Shown here piece after piece: positions 37,694 to 47,637 of a stretch of DNA of 64,000 nt. Location: the NCBI GenBank assembly GCA_903832085.1, contig CAIKZZ010000012.1:20834-84833 (forward strand). The letters run 5' to 3'. Positions within the stretch are counted from its first letter, which is position 1; each line of letters begins with the position of its first letter. The DNA comes from an uncultured Pseudomonadota bacterium (lineage in GTDB: Bacteria > Pseudomonadota > Gammaproteobacteria > Steroidobacterales > Steroidobacteraceae). The notes under the pieces are model-generated. The model saw nothing but the letters and a program-made list of their open reading frames with translations. It ran no database searches and was not told the origin of the DNA. The position numbers were made by a program, and so were the translations under genes.

Positions 37694-38511
37694 TGGGTAC
37701 GCTTGAGCAATTCGTCGATGACCGCCTCATCCAAGGCAGAGCGACCTTCTCGCGAGAGGAGGCCGAAGCGACGCTACACCTCACGCAAGACGCCCTGACG
37801 GCTGCGCTTGTCCGGCTTGCCAGCCGCAAACGCCTCGCCAGTCCCCGCAAGGGCTTCTTCCTCATCCTGCGTCCAGAGGATCAGACCACGAGTGCGCCCG
37901 ATCCCGCCCAATGGATTGATCCGCTCATGCAGGCGCTCCAGCTCGACTACCGGGTCTCGCTGCTGCGCGCCGCCGCGTTTCATGGCGCATCCCATCAAGC
38001 GGCCATGGTGTTCCAGGTCATCGTGCCCCGCCAGTTGCGCGGCATCGAACTCGGACGCCACCGCGTCGAGTTTCTCTACCAGGCGCCTGCCAGCTTCGCC
38101 AAAGCAAACCAGGCGGAAGCGCTTGACCGGATCAAGACAAATGCCGGTGACGCTCGCGTCGCCGGTGTCGAGCTGACGCTGCTGGATTGCGTCCGCTACT
38201 TTCACAAGGCAGGCGGCATCAACACGGTGGCTCAGGTCGCCAAGGATATCGGCGGCAAGGCAGAGCCACGGAGGCTCGCGAAGCTTGCCGCCACATACGA
38301 AACATCCTGCGCGCGTCGCCTCGGCTACCTGCTGGAGCGTGTGGGGCGCGTCCGGCAGGCCAAAGGCCTTGAGCCATTCGCTCACAAAGCCAAGACCTTT
38401 GTGCCGCTCGACCCATCGGTCAAGACAGTCAGCAACGTTTTGTCGACGCTCGTCGAGAAGAACGCGCGTTGGAAGCTTCTCATCAATGAACACGTGGAGG
38501 TGGACTTTTGA
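37693..38511 (+). CDS. AbiEi-type antitoxin / transcriptional regulator
   Basis: Antitoxin half of a type IV (AbiE) abortive-infection toxin-antitoxin system, 272 aa. The N-terminal winged-helix region (about 1-65, 'GRATFSREEAEATLHLTQDALTAALVRLASRKRL' split) is followed by the AbiEi antitoxin domain with 'YRVSLLRAAAFHGASHQ', 'VELTLLDCVRYFHKAGGINTVAQV' (split). It appears complete. GC and codon use (many GCC, CTC, CGC) differ from the neighbours. ATG 37693 coincides with the predicted transcription start; an in-frame GTG at 37666 lies inside the promoter. The stop overlaps the toxin remnant start by four bases. Confidence 0.85.
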   Translation: MGTLEQFVDDRLIQGRATFSREEAEATLHLTQDALTAALVRLASRKRLASPRKGFFLILRPEDQTTSAPDPAQWIDPLMQALQLDYRVSLLRAAAFHGASHQAAMVFQVIVPRQLRGIELGRHRVEFLYQAPASFAKANQAEALDRIKTNAGDARVAGVELTLLDCVRYFHKAGGINTVAQVAKDIGGKAEPRRLAKLAATYETSCARRLGYLLERVGRVRQAKGLEPFAHKAKTFVPLDPSVKTVSNVLSTLVEKNARWKLLINEHVEVDF

Positions 38512-38714
38512 TCCCGCTTGCCTACATCCAAGCGTGGAGTCAGCACGCTCCCTGGCCGAACCTACGACAGGTGGAGCAGGACTTCATCATTTCTGGGGCG
38601 CTTTGCGACCTCTTCGCGTCGCCTGCGCTGATCAAGGGCGATCCTTGGAAGCTAACCGACCAGGCGATCGAGGAGCTGCGCGCCGGGAAGTATCCGACAC
38701 CTCTCACAACATAG
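38508..38714 (+). pseudogene. AbiEii toxin remnant with large internal deletion
   Basis: A 68-codon frame, overlapping the antitoxin stop by ATGA, begins like AbiEii nucleotidyltransferase toxins: 'MIPLAYIQAWSQHAPWPN' then 'QVEQDFIISGALCDLFASP'. After about 40 residues, where the family continues into the FRGGTxLxK catalytic motif, it jumps to 'LIKGDPWKLTDQAIEEL', which resembles the extreme C-terminus of the family ('LIxLLPGDPWK' as I recall it). So both ends are kept and some 220 residues, including the GGT and DxD motifs, are gone, apparently in frame. A toxin activity is therefore not expected. Length and motif comparisons are from memory. Confidence 0.7.
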
Positions 38715-38716
38715 AG

Positions 38717-38753
38717 TGGCATCCCTGCCGGACGCTGTCCGGCAGGGATGCCA
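38717..38753 (+). terminator. Perfect 17-bp hairpin after the AbiE remnant
   Basis: TGGCATCCCTGCCGGAC (38717-38733) and GTCCGGCAGGGATGCCA (38737-38753) pair perfectly across a 3-base loop, two bases after the remnant's stop codon. There is no T-run afterwards, so intrinsic termination would be imperfect; it may instead stabilise the 3' end or be a mobile repeat. Confidence 0.5.
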
Positions 38754-38829
38754 AGACTTGGATGCACGACGCTATGACCCACCTCGCGGAATGAGTACAT
38801 GGGTGAGTACGTAGACCTAGGAACAGAAG

Positions 38830-40431
38830 ATGTCGAACGAAATAATCACCAATGAAGTCAAGCGTCGCAGGACTTTTGCTATCATTTCCCACCCCGACGC
38901 TGGTAAGACAACTCTGACCGAGAAGTTGCTGCTGTTCGGTGGTGCGATTCAGATGGCTGGTACCGTCAAGGGTCGCAAAGCGGCCCGCCATGCAACGTCC
39001 GATTGGATGCGCCTTGAGCAGCAGCGCGGCATTTCGGTGACCTCTTCCGTTATGCAGTTTCCTTTTCATGACCGCATCGTCAACCTGCTGGATACGCCTG
39101 GGCATGAGGATTTCTCTGAAGACACCTACCGCACGCTAACCGCGGTTGATTCAGCCTTGATGGTTATTGACTGTGCGAAAGGCGTAGAGCAACGCACCAT
39201 CAAGTTAATGGAAGTGTGTCGCTTAAGAGACACACCGATCATGACTTTTGTGAATAAGCTGGATCGCGATGGCCGCGAACCTATTGAGTTGCTTGATGAG
39301 ATCGAAAGTGTGCTCGGTCTGCGCTGTACACCAATCACATGGCCAATCGGGATGGGTCGCGAGTTGCGTGGCATCTACCACCTGTCAGAAGACCGTATTT
39401 ATGTCTACAACGCGGGCGAACGCGGTCGAGCGGGCGTTAACCTTGTCATCGATGGGATCGACTCCGATGCGGCAGGCGAGTTGCTAGGGGAGCGGCGTGA
39501 TGACTTACGCGAAGAGATTGAGTTGGTGCGGGGTGCAACGCCTGCATTTGACGTAAACGCGTATCTTGAGGCACGACAGACGCCCGTATTTTTCGGATCT
39601 GCGATCAACAATTTCGGCGTTGAAGAGTTGCTTACCTCATTTGTTGAGCATGCTCCAGGGCCGCGGCCGCGAGCGACCACAGGACGTGAAGTCGGCGCGC
39701 AGGAAGCAGCGTTTACTGGTTTCGTATTTAAAATTCAAGCCAACATGGATCCGTCGCACCGTGATCGGATCGCATTTATGCGTATCTGCTCTGGGCGCTA
39801 TCAGCGCGGCATGCGTTATTTTCATGTGCGGCTTGGTAAAGAGGTGCGTATTGCGGATGCCTTAACCTTTATGGCGGCTGATCGTCAGCAGGCTGAAGAG
39901 GCATTCGCAGGCGATATCATTGGTCTGCACAACCACGGCACGATCAATATTGGGGACACCTTCACCGAAGGAGAAAAGATTAGCTTCACAGGCATCCCAA
40001 GTTTCGCCCCAGAGCTATTTCGCCGCGCGGTCCTTAAAGATCCTCTGAAAGCAAAAGCACTTCAAAAAGGTCTCGCTCAACTCTGCGAAGAGGGTGCGAC
40101 CCAGTTGTTTCGACCACTGCGAAACAATGACTCGATTTTAGGTGCGGTGGGTCAGTTGCAGTTTGAAGTGGTTGCCTTTCGATTGCAGGATGAGTACAGC
40201 GTGCAGTGCGCTTTTGAGACGATTAATGTCGCAACTGCGCGTTGGATTAATTGTAAAGATGCCAAGAAGCTCGCGGAATTCCGCGAGCGTGCTTATGATA
40301 ATTTGGCGCTCGATCATGCTGGGCAGCTAGTGTATCTCGCACCATCCAGAATTAATTTGGAACTCACCATCGAGCGTTGGCCTGACGTGACATTCCGTGA
40401 GACGCGCGAGCATCAGGTCAACGAGCATTGA
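38830..40431 (+). CDS. prfC: Peptide chain release factor 3
   Basis: Translational GTPase that recycles RF1/RF2 after peptide release, 533 aa. G1 '[15 protein letters not shown]', G3 '[18 protein letters not shown]', G4 'VNKLDRD' and the RF3-specific '[23 protein letters not shown]' (split) are present. Length matches E. coli RF3 (529). It starts shortly after the AbiE hairpin and has neighbour-like codon use, so the AbiE block ends before it. Confidence 0.97.
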   Translation: MSNEIITNEVKRRRTFAIISHPDAGKTTLTEKLLLFGGAIQMAGTVKGRKAARHATSDWMRLEQQRGISVTSSVMQFPFHDRIVNLLDTPGHEDFSEDTYRTLTAVDSALMVIDCAKGVEQRTIKLMEVCRLRDTPIMTFVNKLDRDGREPIELLDEIESVLGLRCTPITWPIGMGRELRGIYHLSEDRIYVYNAGERGRAGVNLVIDGIDSDAAGELLGERRDDLREEIELVRGATPAFDVNAYLEARQTPVFFGSAINNFGVEELLTSFVEHAPGPRPRATTGREVGAQEAAFTGFVFKIQANMDPSHRDRIAFMRICSGRYQRGMRYFHVRLGKEVRIADALTFMAADRQQAEEAFAGDIIGLHNHGTINIGDTFTEGEKISFTGIPSFAPELFRRAVLKDPLKAKALQKGLAQLCEEGATQLFRPLRNNDSILGAVGQLQFEVVAFRLQDEYSVQCAFETINVATARWINCKDAKKLAEFRERAYDNLALDHAGQLVYLAPSRINLELTIERWPDVTFRETREHQVNEH

Positions 40432-40461
40432 TTGGGCGCGCAAATGCCGCTTGCGATTGCT

Positions 40462-42438
40462 CTAACGATAATATTTCTTGGCCAGTGCTAGAAAGTTGTG
40501 TTCCGCGGTGTGATCTGAGTGCTTGAGGTAGCGCGCGTGCGTGTATGCAACGCGTAGTTGATTGAGCGCGTGCGCATCGTCGGGCAGCGCTCGTGCTGCA
40601 CGGTGTAAATAATTGCTTGGGCCTTCTGCAGGATGGCGTGATACGCCGCGACGGGTTAAATGTTTGCAGATGCGCGTCCAGGCGCGAGTGACTGGGTCTT
40701 GGTGGTGCGACTTTAAGTCTAGAGTCAGCCATGTGCCGAGTACTATTGTGATGGCAGTCAGGCCGATGGTTAAGCTCAGCACAAGGCCGCGCCACAGATC
40801 AGCGCCCAGACCCAGCATGTTCAGTAACTGCTGTTGATTGTTCGTACTGAAAGTAACAACGTTATCAAACCACATGGTGCGGGCGGCGTCCCACACGAAG
40901 CGAACGTTGTAGAACCATTGCGCGATCGAGGGTGGCAATGCTGCGATGGGTCCGCGCGTCGCGCGATCGCCTGCGCCTTGTAGGATGCGTTCTGGCGCAA
41001 TAGCAGCAGTTGGATCCACGCGGATCCAACGACTCTCTATGCCAACTTCAACCCACGCATGCGCATTTGCTTGGCGTACTAGTAAGTAGCCGCCATAGCG
41101 ATTGTAATCACCACCGTGATAGCCGACCACAACACGTGCAGGTAGTCCTGCTGCGCGCATCAGGACCGCGAAGGCTGAAGAATAATGCTCACAGAAGCCC
41201 GCACGTGTGTTGAACAAAAAGTCATCGGTGGGGTCACCGATCACGCGAGGAGACTCAAGTGTGTAGCTAAAACGCTCTTTGTTAAAATAATTCAGTACGT
41301 GATTGACATAGTCGCGATCAGACGTCGAATCGGCACGGAGGCGTGCGGCTAAGGCGCGACTCCGTGGTGCGCTGTTCGCAGGTAAGCCCAGATTGTTGGC
41401 ATCCGTGCTGACAATGGGTACGATCGGGTGGGTGGCTGAGGTGAGCGTATAGACCAGCCGTTGTCGTACTGGTTGGGCTTTACGGGCAGCGCCAGTCACT
41501 TGCATTAATTCGAGTTGATCATTACGGCTAGCCGAGGCGTGATTCCAGTTGGTCACGGCATCGAGCGCCGGTAACCAAGCGTGTTGGGTCGCTTCCAGTG
41601 ATATGCGGTACTGCTGTTGCTGATCAGAGCTTCGCACTTGTAGGTTGGTTTCATCAAGGCTGCGTGGCGCACGACGCCAATTGCTGCCGTCAAACTCGTC
41701 CAGTGTCAGTACTCTGAAATAGCGTGCGTCCGGTGGCGGCACCGATCCTTCAAACCACACACGCATCGCTGACTCATTTGAGAGCGTCAAACTCGCAAGA
41801 TCGCCCAAGGCCAGTTCGTCTGAAAGACCGCTGATTGTGTTTGTGTCCTCCGTCGGTAGTGCCCACAGTTGGCCCTGCAGACGCGGTACGAATAAGAACA
41901 AAACGAGTGCGAGTGGCACCGCTAAAAGCCAGAGCCAAGCGCTGCGTTTTAGCACAGCGCCAAAATTTACATTCGCGGGCTTACCCGCGACGACAGTCCG
42001 GCGCTGCAACTGGCTTAAGGTGGCGGTGAGTAGCCAGCCTGTGAGCACGGTGTAGGCGAACAGAGCGAGCGATTGGTCGCGCAGCAAGGCGGCCGCGCAC
42101 AGAAAATAGCCCACATAGACCATGATGGATAAATCCCGCCCATCGCGTGTTTCAAGAGCTTTTAAGCCCGCCATGCTTGCTAGCAAAGCGGTCCCAGCAT
42201 CCAGCCCATTCAAAGTATGAAACGCGTTCAGTACACCCGCCGTCACTAGTAGTGTTGCGCTACCACGGATGATCAGTCCAGGTAGGCGCCAAGACCGACG
42301 CTCGGCCAGCAAGCGCCATAGTCCCGTCACCACGATCAGGAGTACCGCCCAACGCGGCAGATAAGCGAGGTGCGGGATAAGCGCCACTGCTAATGCCGCG
42401 AACGTCATCGCAAGACGCGTGGCGGCGTGGGAGCTCAA
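40462..42438 (-). CDS. tgpA: TgpA-type transglutaminase-like membrane protein (DUF3488)
   Basis: Inner-membrane protein of 658 aa. Six or so N-terminal helices (DUF3488) precede a periplasmic transglutaminase-like domain with the C-H-D triad in 'TRAGFCEHYSSAFAVLMRAAG', 'NAHAWVEV' and 'RVDPTAAI'. A further helix (about 548-572) and a cytoplasmic DUF4129-like tail follow. P. aeruginosa TgpA is essential and part of the MoxR-DUF58-TgpA set, as here. Start is TTG 42438, with AGGAG eight bases upstream and a TTGA overlap with the DUF58 stop; the frame is open further upstream but overlaps DUF58 coding sequence. Confidence 0.9.
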   Translation of the reverse strand: MSSHAATRLAMTFAALAVALIPHLAYLPRWAVLLIVVTGLWRLLAERRSWRLPGLIIRGSATLLVTAGVLNAFHTLNGLDAGTALLASMAGLKALETRDGRDLSIMVYVGYFLCAAALLRDQSLALFAYTVLTGWLLTATLSQLQRRTVVAGKPANVNFGAVLKRSAWLWLLAVPLALVLFLFVPRLQGQLWALPTEDTNTISGLSDELALGDLASLTLSNESAMRVWFEGSVPPPDARYFRVLTLDEFDGSNWRRAPRSLDETNLQVRSSDQQQQYRISLEATQHAWLPALDAVTNWNHASASRNDQLELMQVTGAARKAQPVRQRLVYTLTSATHPIVPIVSTDANNLGLPANSAPRSRALAARLRADSTSDRDYVNHVLNYFNKERFSYTLESPRVIGDPTDDFLFNTRAGFCEHYSSAFAVLMRAAGLPARVVVGYHGGDYNRYGGYLLVRQANAHAWVEVGIESRWIRVDPTAAIAPERILQGAGDRATRGPIAALPPSIAQWFYNVRFVWDAARTMWFDNVVTFSTNNQQQLLNMLGLGADLWRGLVLSLTIGLTAITIVLGTWLTLDLKSHHQDPVTRAWTRICKHLTRRGVSRHPAEGPSNYLHRAARALPDDAHALNQLRVAYTHARYLKHSDHTAEHNFLALAKKYYR

Positions 42439-43442
42439 GCCCCTTGCTCCTGCGGTAGACCATAGGTCGCAAGCAAGGCAAGGCTCTGTGAACGGTGTAT
42501 CGCGCCTATGCCTAACGGTAATGCGTTGCAGCCCACTTGCAGGCTCCATGCCACACCGCGCGTGTCGAGATCGATAATCCAGCTGCTTAAGCGCGATAGG
42601 CGCTCTTCTAAATCAGTACCAGGCGTCGTTGCAAGGTCCAAGTGTTGTGGTTGTGTCAGACCGCCTGCAAACTCGCGGGTGACCAAGGTGTCATTACGTG
42701 CCCAGATCTTCCAAGCAATCCGTTTGGGGGCGTCTCCCGGTCGGAATGGGCGTAGCCCATGTAGATCTTCCTCATCCGTGCCACGCCCATCGCTGGTGAT
42801 GGCGCCGCGATTTGTAAGCGACGATGGGGGAGTATCTTGGCCTGCGAGTGGTTGGGGATAGACCAAGCAGCGACGCTCAGGGTATAGCCACGTCCATGTG
42901 CGAAACAGACCTAACGGAAAAGTCGACTCAATCGTCAAGTGTCGCAAGGTCACAAACCCGCGCCGATGTGTCGGCACGAACACACCACTTGCGAGTGGTT
43001 CATTTGCATCTAAGCTCAGTGCCGTCTGCTCAACACCTGCAACGCTCAGTATTAAGTCGTGACGTGCAGAGTCTGCTTTGAGTTCAAAACCGAACCATGC
43101 GGGCTCATTCGCATGTGGCGAGCGGGTACTCGTGGGGCTGACCGCAAGATTCGCAAGGTTGTTATGGCACAGGTGCAGCGATGCCCAACCGACTCCCGCC
43201 AGCAGAAAAGTATAAGCAAGTACCAGATTGTTGTTGTAGTTAAGTCCGGCGAGCAGCATGACTACCAGCATCGCACCGAACAGTAGTCCAAAGCGCGTAG
43301 GCAAAATATAGACGCGGCGGCGACCAATGGTGATGGCGCCATGGTCGGGCCCGTGGCGTCGACGTGACCAACGACGTGTACGCTCGGCGGCCGCTTGCGC
43401 CAAGCGAGATTTGAGCCGCCTGTACGCAACGATAGGGCGCAT
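42435..43442 (-). CDS. DUF58 domain-containing protein
   Basis: Protein of 335 aa with two hydrophobic segments near the N-terminus ('FGLLFGAMLVVMLLAGLNY' and 'LVLAYTFLLAGVGWASLHL'), a beta-sandwich region and the DUF58 signature 'DLHGLRPFRPGDAPKRIAWKIWAR' (split). Such proteins act with MoxR AAA ATPases in maturation or assembly of periplasmic or metal-dependent complexes. The start is taken at ATG 43442, six bases after the moxR stop. The stop overlaps tgpA. Confidence 0.9.
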   Translation of the reverse strand: MRPIVAYRRLKSRLAQAAAERTRRWSRRRHGPDHGAITIGRRRVYILPTRFGLLFGAMLVVMLLAGLNYNNNLVLAYTFLLAGVGWASLHLCHNNLANLAVSPTSTRSPHANEPAWFGFELKADSARHDLILSVAGVEQTALSLDANEPLASGVFVPTHRRGFVTLRHLTIESTFPLGLFRTWTWLYPERRCLVYPQPLAGQDTPPSSLTNRGAITSDGRGTDEEDLHGLRPFRPGDAPKRIAWKIWARNDTLVTREFAGGLTQPQHLDLATTPGTDLEERLSRLSSWIIDLDTRGVAWSLQVGCNALPLGIGAIHRSQSLALLATYGLPQEQGA

Positions 43443-43447
43443 ACGCT

Positions 43448-44398
43448 TTAGTTGACCGGCACGGTCAATAGCCAATTATCAAGATCCGCTGCGTGGCCGT
43501 GCGAGCTATCGTTGCCCATGCGATGTTGTAGACGGTGGCCTGCCACGGCGCGAGCAACGGCCTGCACATCCTCAGGCCACACGCCATCACGACCATGCAG
43601 CAGCGCCCAGGCTTGCGCTGCACGCAGCAGTGCCATGGCGGCACGGGGGGATAGGCCCGCGCGATAACGATCTGCAGCCCGAGTGTGCAGTACCAGTGCT
43701 TGTACATAATCGAGCACCGAATCCGCCGTGTGGATCGATTGCACGTGTCCCTGTAGCGCCTGGAGTGTGGCGCCATCAAGGACAGGTGTAAGTGCAGTGA
43801 GCAGCGTGCGTCGGTCCTCGCCCGCAAGCAGTTGACGCTCCATCGCAGGACTTGGATACCCTAAGGAGATGCGCATCAGGAACCTGTCGAGCTGTGACTC
43901 TGGCAGGGGGTAGGTGCCAATTTGGTCCGATGGATTTTGTGTGGCGATGACAAAAAATGGCTTAGGAAGTAAATACGTGTTGCCATCGACCGTCACTTGT
44001 CGCTCTTCCATAGCCTCGAGCAGTGCGCTTTGCGATTTGGGTGTCGCCCGATTGATTTCATCGGCGAGGAGTAACTGACTAAAAATGGGGCCCTTGTGGA
44101 ACTCAAACTGACCCCGTTCACGTGCATAGACGCTGACACCTAATACATCGGCTGGTAATAAATCATTAGTGAACTGAATACGTTGGTAGTCAAGTCCTAA
44201 CGCCTTGGCTAGGGCCTGAGCGAGCGTTGTTTTGCCAACGCCGGGGATGTCCTCAATCAGTAGGTGCCCGTGGGCGAGGCAACAACACAGGGCGAGTTTA
44301 ACTTGCTGCTCTTTGCCAAGAATAACGCGGTTAAGCGCATGCAGAGCAGGTTCCAACGCGCGAGAAGCATCGGTGGCAGTCATGATGCGAATAGACAT
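43448..44398 (-). CDS. MoxR-family AAA+ ATPase
   Basis: Cytoplasmic AAA+ ATPase of 316 aa, chaperone-like. Walker A 'EDIPGVGKTTLAQALA', Walker B 'LLLADEINRATPKSQSALLEAMEE', sensor I 'FVIATQNPSDQIGTYPLPESQLDRF' (split) and the C-terminal lid with 'GLSPRAAMALLRAAQAWAL' are all typical. First gene of moxR-DUF58-tgpA; an AGGAG lies ten bases before the ATG. Confidence 0.95.
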   Translation of the reverse strand: MSIRIMTATDASRALEPALHALNRVILGKEQQVKLALCCCLAHGHLLIEDIPGVGKTTLAQALAKALGLDYQRIQFTNDLLPADVLGVSVYARERGQFEFHKGPIFSQLLLADEINRATPKSQSALLEAMEERQVTVDGNTYLLPKPFFVIATQNPSDQIGTYPLPESQLDRFLMRISLGYPSPAMERQLLAGEDRRTLLTALTPVLDGATLQALQGHVQSIHTADSVLDYVQALVLHTRAADRYRAGLSPRAAMALLRAAQAWALLHGRDGVWPEDVQAVARAVAGHRLQHRMGNDSSHGHAADLDNWLLTVPVN

Positions 44399-44421
44399 CT
44401 CGTCGACATCTCCTAGGGTGG

Positions 44422-47187
44422 TTAATGCTTTAGCTTAGCCACTTTGATTAATTGTGCCGCCAGTTGTATGCGCTCGTTCTCAAATTCTGCGAGCCGTGCG
44501 CGCTCCTGCTCGACGACTGCGGGGGGTGCGTTGGCGACGAAGTTGCTGTTCTGTAGCTTGGCATGGGTTTTGGCAAGCTCTTGGTCGAGTTTAGCAATGC
44601 GTTTTTCCAGTCGACCGGTCTCGGCCTCCACATCAATCAGTCCTGCCATTGGCAAGAGGATCTTTAAATCGCCAAGGAGCGCGACCGCAGACTCAGGCTC
44701 TGCAGCGCCTGCGGCCAGTGGCGTGAGGGTTGCAAGTGCAGCAAGTCTCTCCAGCCAATGGCGCGTCCGCTGAATACGCGCAAGATCATCCGTTGAAGCA
44801 TTGACCACCAACACGTCAATGCGGCGTGACGGTGCAATATCCATCTCGCCGCGGATTTGGCGCACTGCCATGATGAAGTCGATGACCCAACGCATTTCCG
44901 TCTCGGCGGTTGTGTCGCGCTCAGCGATCACCTCCAGTGGCCAAGGCTGACGCATAATGGTTGTGCCACTGCGTCCAGCTAATGGGCCCACTTGCTGCCA
45001 GATTTCTTCCGTGATGAAAGGCATGAGCGGATGTAGTGCGCGCAAGAGTGCTTCGAGCGTTGTGATCAGAGTGCGGCGCGTCGCGAGCTTCTCAGCAGCG
45101 GTGGCCGTGTCTGAATTTAACACCGCCTTACACAGTTCCAAGTACCAGTCGCAGAACTCATGCCATGTGAACTCATAAAGCGCTTGGCTCGCAAGGTCAA
45201 AGCGGTATTCGGTGAAACCACTGCGCCCAGATTCGATCGCTTGCGCGAGTCGCGACCGTATCCAGCGATCAGCAAGTGACGGGCTTTCCTCACCTGGTTG
45301 CAGATCCTGTCCGTCTACACTCATCAATACAAAGCGGGCCGCGTTCCACAGCTTGTTGCAGAAGTTGCGGTAACCCTCTATACGACCAACATCAAAGCGA
45401 ATGTCGCGTGACAATGTCGCGAGTGAGGCAAAAGTGAAGCGCAAAGCATCGGTGCCATAAGATGCAATGCCGTCCGGGAACTGCTTGCGGGTTGATTTTT
45501 CGATCTGTGCAGCCAAATGCGGCTGCATGAGTCCTGTCGTGCGCTTAATGATCAATGTCTCAAGCTCGATGCCGTCTATGAGATCTAAAGGATCCAACAC
45601 GTTGCCTTTTGATTTAGACATTTTCTGGCCTTCCGCATCACGGATGAGGCCGTGGACATAGACTTCCCTAAATGGAACATCATCCATGAACTTAAGGCCC
45701 ATCATGATCATTCTGGCTACCCAGAAGAAGATGATGTCAAAACCCGTGACCAGCACCGCAGTCGGGTAGAAGGTTTTGAGTTCTTTGGTCGGCTCAGGCC
45801 AGCCCATGGTGGAATAAGGCCAAAGCGCGGATGAGAACCAGGTATCTAGGACGTCCTCATCCTGCGTAATAATGGTGTCACCTAATTTATACTTCGCGCG
45901 GACTTCGGCCTCGTCGCGGCCGACGTAAATAGTGCCGTCGCTGCCATACCAGGCAGGGATGCGGTGTCCCCACCACAGTTGTCGACTGATGCACCAGTCT
46001 TTGATGTTGCGCATCCACTCGTAGTACGTGCGATCCCAGTTGCCAGGCACAAAGCGGATCCGGCCGGTCTCAACGGCTTTGATCGCAGGTTCTGCAAGGG
46101 GCGCAATGCGCACGTACCACTGATCTGTCAGCCACGGCTCAATCACGGCGTTGCTGCGATCGCCACGTGGCACCATAAGCTTGTGTGGCTCGATCTTCTC
46201 GATCAAATCGAGCGCCTCGAGGTCCTCGATAATCTTGGTACGAGCGACAAAACGGTCAAGGCCTTGGTATTTTTGCGGGACGGTGTCCGTTAGAGCTGCA
46301 TTTTTATCAAATATGTTAATGAGTGGCAGCGCATGGCGCTGTGCCATTTCGTAGTCATTAAAATCATGTGCTGGTGTGATTTTTACGCAGCCGCTACCAA
46401 ACGCGGGATCGACATAGGTGTCGGCAATGATAGGCACTTCGCGACCGGTGAGGGGTAGGCGGATGTGTTTGCCGATCAGATGACGATAGCGCTCGTCCTC
46501 CGGATGCACGGCCACGGCTGTGTCGCCGAGCATCGTCTCCGGACGAGTGGTGGCAACGACAAGGTATGTTTTGGCATCTTCTGCAAGTGGATAACGCAGG
46601 TGCCATAGACTCCCCGTCTCTTCCTGTGAGAGTACTTCGAGATCCGATAGCGCGGTGTGTAGTGTCGGATCCCAGTTGACCAAGCGCTTACCGCGGTAGA
46701 TCAGATCTTCTTCATAGAGCCGTACAAACGTTTCTGTTACCGCATGGCTAAGCCCCGCGTCCATCGTAAACCGGTCGCGCTGCCAGTCGACGCTAGTGCC
46801 GAGGCGACGCATCTGACGCGCGATGGTACCGCCAGATTCTTCTTTCCATTTCCAGACGCGGTCAATAAATGCCTCACGGCCGAGGTCGTGACGGGTTTTA
46901 CCATCAGCATTTAATTGACGCTCGACCACCATTTGGGTCGCAATCCCGGCATGGTCGGTGCCGGGCTGCCACAAGGTGTTATCACCCAACATACGGTGGT
47001 AGCGTGTCAGGGCATCCATAATGGTGTCTTGAAACGCATGGCCCATGTGCAGCGTGCCAGTGACGTTCGGCGGTGGAATCACAATCGCATAGGGGCTGCC
47101 GGTACCGCTCGGTGCAAAGACACCATCGGCCTCCCACTTTTGGTAGAGACGTGCTTCGATGTCCTTGGGCGTATAACTTTTGTCCAT
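44422..47187 (-). CDS. valS: Valyl-tRNA synthetase
   Basis: Class I synthetase of 921 aa with CP1 editing domain. The HIGH motif is '[12 protein letters not shown]', and KMSKS is '[14 protein letters not shown]'. Editing-domain signatures '[22 protein letters not shown]' (split) and '[17 protein letters not shown]' are present. The C-terminus (about 855-918) is a coiled-coil arm rich in Lys, Glu and Leu as in the family. It follows holC by six bases; valS-holC-pepA order matches other Gammaproteobacteria. Confidence 0.98.
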   Translation of the reverse strand: MDKSYTPKDIEARLYQKWEADGVFAPSGTGSPYAIVIPPPNVTGTLHMGHAFQDTIMDALTRYHRMLGDNTLWQPGTDHAGIATQMVVERQLNADGKTRHDLGREAFIDRVWKWKEESGGTIARQMRRLGTSVDWQRDRFTMDAGLSHAVTETFVRLYEEDLIYRGKRLVNWDPTLHTALSDLEVLSQEETGSLWHLRYPLAEDAKTYLVVATTRPETMLGDTAVAVHPEDERYRHLIGKHIRLPLTGREVPIIADTYVDPAFGSGCVKITPAHDFNDYEMAQRHALPLINIFDKNAALTDTVPQKYQGLDRFVARTKIIEDLEALDLIEKIEPHKLMVPRGDRSNAVIEPWLTDQWYVRIAPLAEPAIKAVETGRIRFVPGNWDRTYYEWMRNIKDWCISRQLWWGHRIPAWYGSDGTIYVGRDEAEVRAKYKLGDTIITQDEDVLDTWFSSALWPYSTMGWPEPTKELKTFYPTAVLVTGFDIIFFWVARMIMMGLKFMDDVPFREVYVHGLIRDAEGQKMSKSKGNVLDPLDLIDGIELETLIIKRTTGLMQPHLAAQIEKSTRKQFPDGIASYGTDALRFTFASLATLSRDIRFDVGRIEGYRNFCNKLWNAARFVLMSVDGQDLQPGEESPSLADRWIRSRLAQAIESGRSGFTEYRFDLASQALYEFTWHEFCDWYLELCKAVLNSDTATAAEKLATRRTLITTLEALLRALHPLMPFITEEIWQQVGPLAGRSGTTIMRQPWPLEVIAERDTTAETEMRWVIDFIMAVRQIRGEMDIAPSRRIDVLVVNASTDDLARIQRTRHWLERLAALATLTPLAAGAAEPESAVALLGDLKILLPMAGLIDVEAETGRLEKRIAKLDQELAKTHAKLQNSNFVANAPPAVVEQERARLAEFENERIQLAAQLIKVAKLKH

Positions 47188-47193
47188 GCTTGA

Positions 47194-47637
47194 TCAGGTC
47201 GTCACTTTGTGGGTTTCAGGGGGATGGCCATTGTCGCGGTAGGTGCTAAAGCGTTTGCGGCCGGCCTCGCGACGCGCGGGGGCGGTGTCGACGAACTCAG
47301 CCACGCGGCTATATTGCGTGTAAAAACTCGGTATCTCTGCAGCAAGGTTGACGAGCAGATTTGCAGCGACCGGTTGCTGCGTGCCGATCCACACGGGTGT
47401 GAGTGGTGGGGCGCCCGCGACAGTCGTGTCATTCGTAATCAGTTCGTGCGGTACAAAGGCCCGGTCTTGAAAAGTCCAAAGCAGGGCATCGAAATTGGCA
47501 GCCTGTTCGGCACTTGATGTATGCACGCACACGGTCAGGCCCTGTAAGAAAGCCTTTTCAATGACGCGGCAGGCGTACACCAGAAAGGGACGATCCTCAC
47601 TGGTTTCAAGTACATAAAAATCGATCCGTGGTGTCAT
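47194..47637 (-). CDS. holC: DNA polymerase III chi subunit
   Basis: Clamp-loader accessory subunit of 147 aa that links the holoenzyme to SSB. 'RIDFYVLE', 'ACRVIEKAFLQGLTVCVHTSS', 'LDALLWTF'-type 'FDALLWTFQDRAFVPHEL' and 'VWIGTQQP' followed by 'LLVNLAAEIPSFYTQYSRVAEFV' (split) match HolC. Its start overlaps the pepA stop by ATGA. Confidence 0.95.
   Translation of the reverse strand: MTPRIDFYVLETSEDRPFLVYACRVIEKAFLQGLTVCVHTSSAEQAANFDALLWTFQDRAFVPHELITNDTTVAGAPPLTPVWIGTQQPVAANLLVNLAAEIPSFYTQYSRVAEFVDTAPARREAGRKRFSTYRDNGHPPETHKVTT

Noticed and set aside
37774..38493. 239-codon frame antisense to the AbiEi gene
   Set aside because: It exists only because the block is GC-rich; no family resemblance, no ribosome-binding site, and the sense strand matches a known family.
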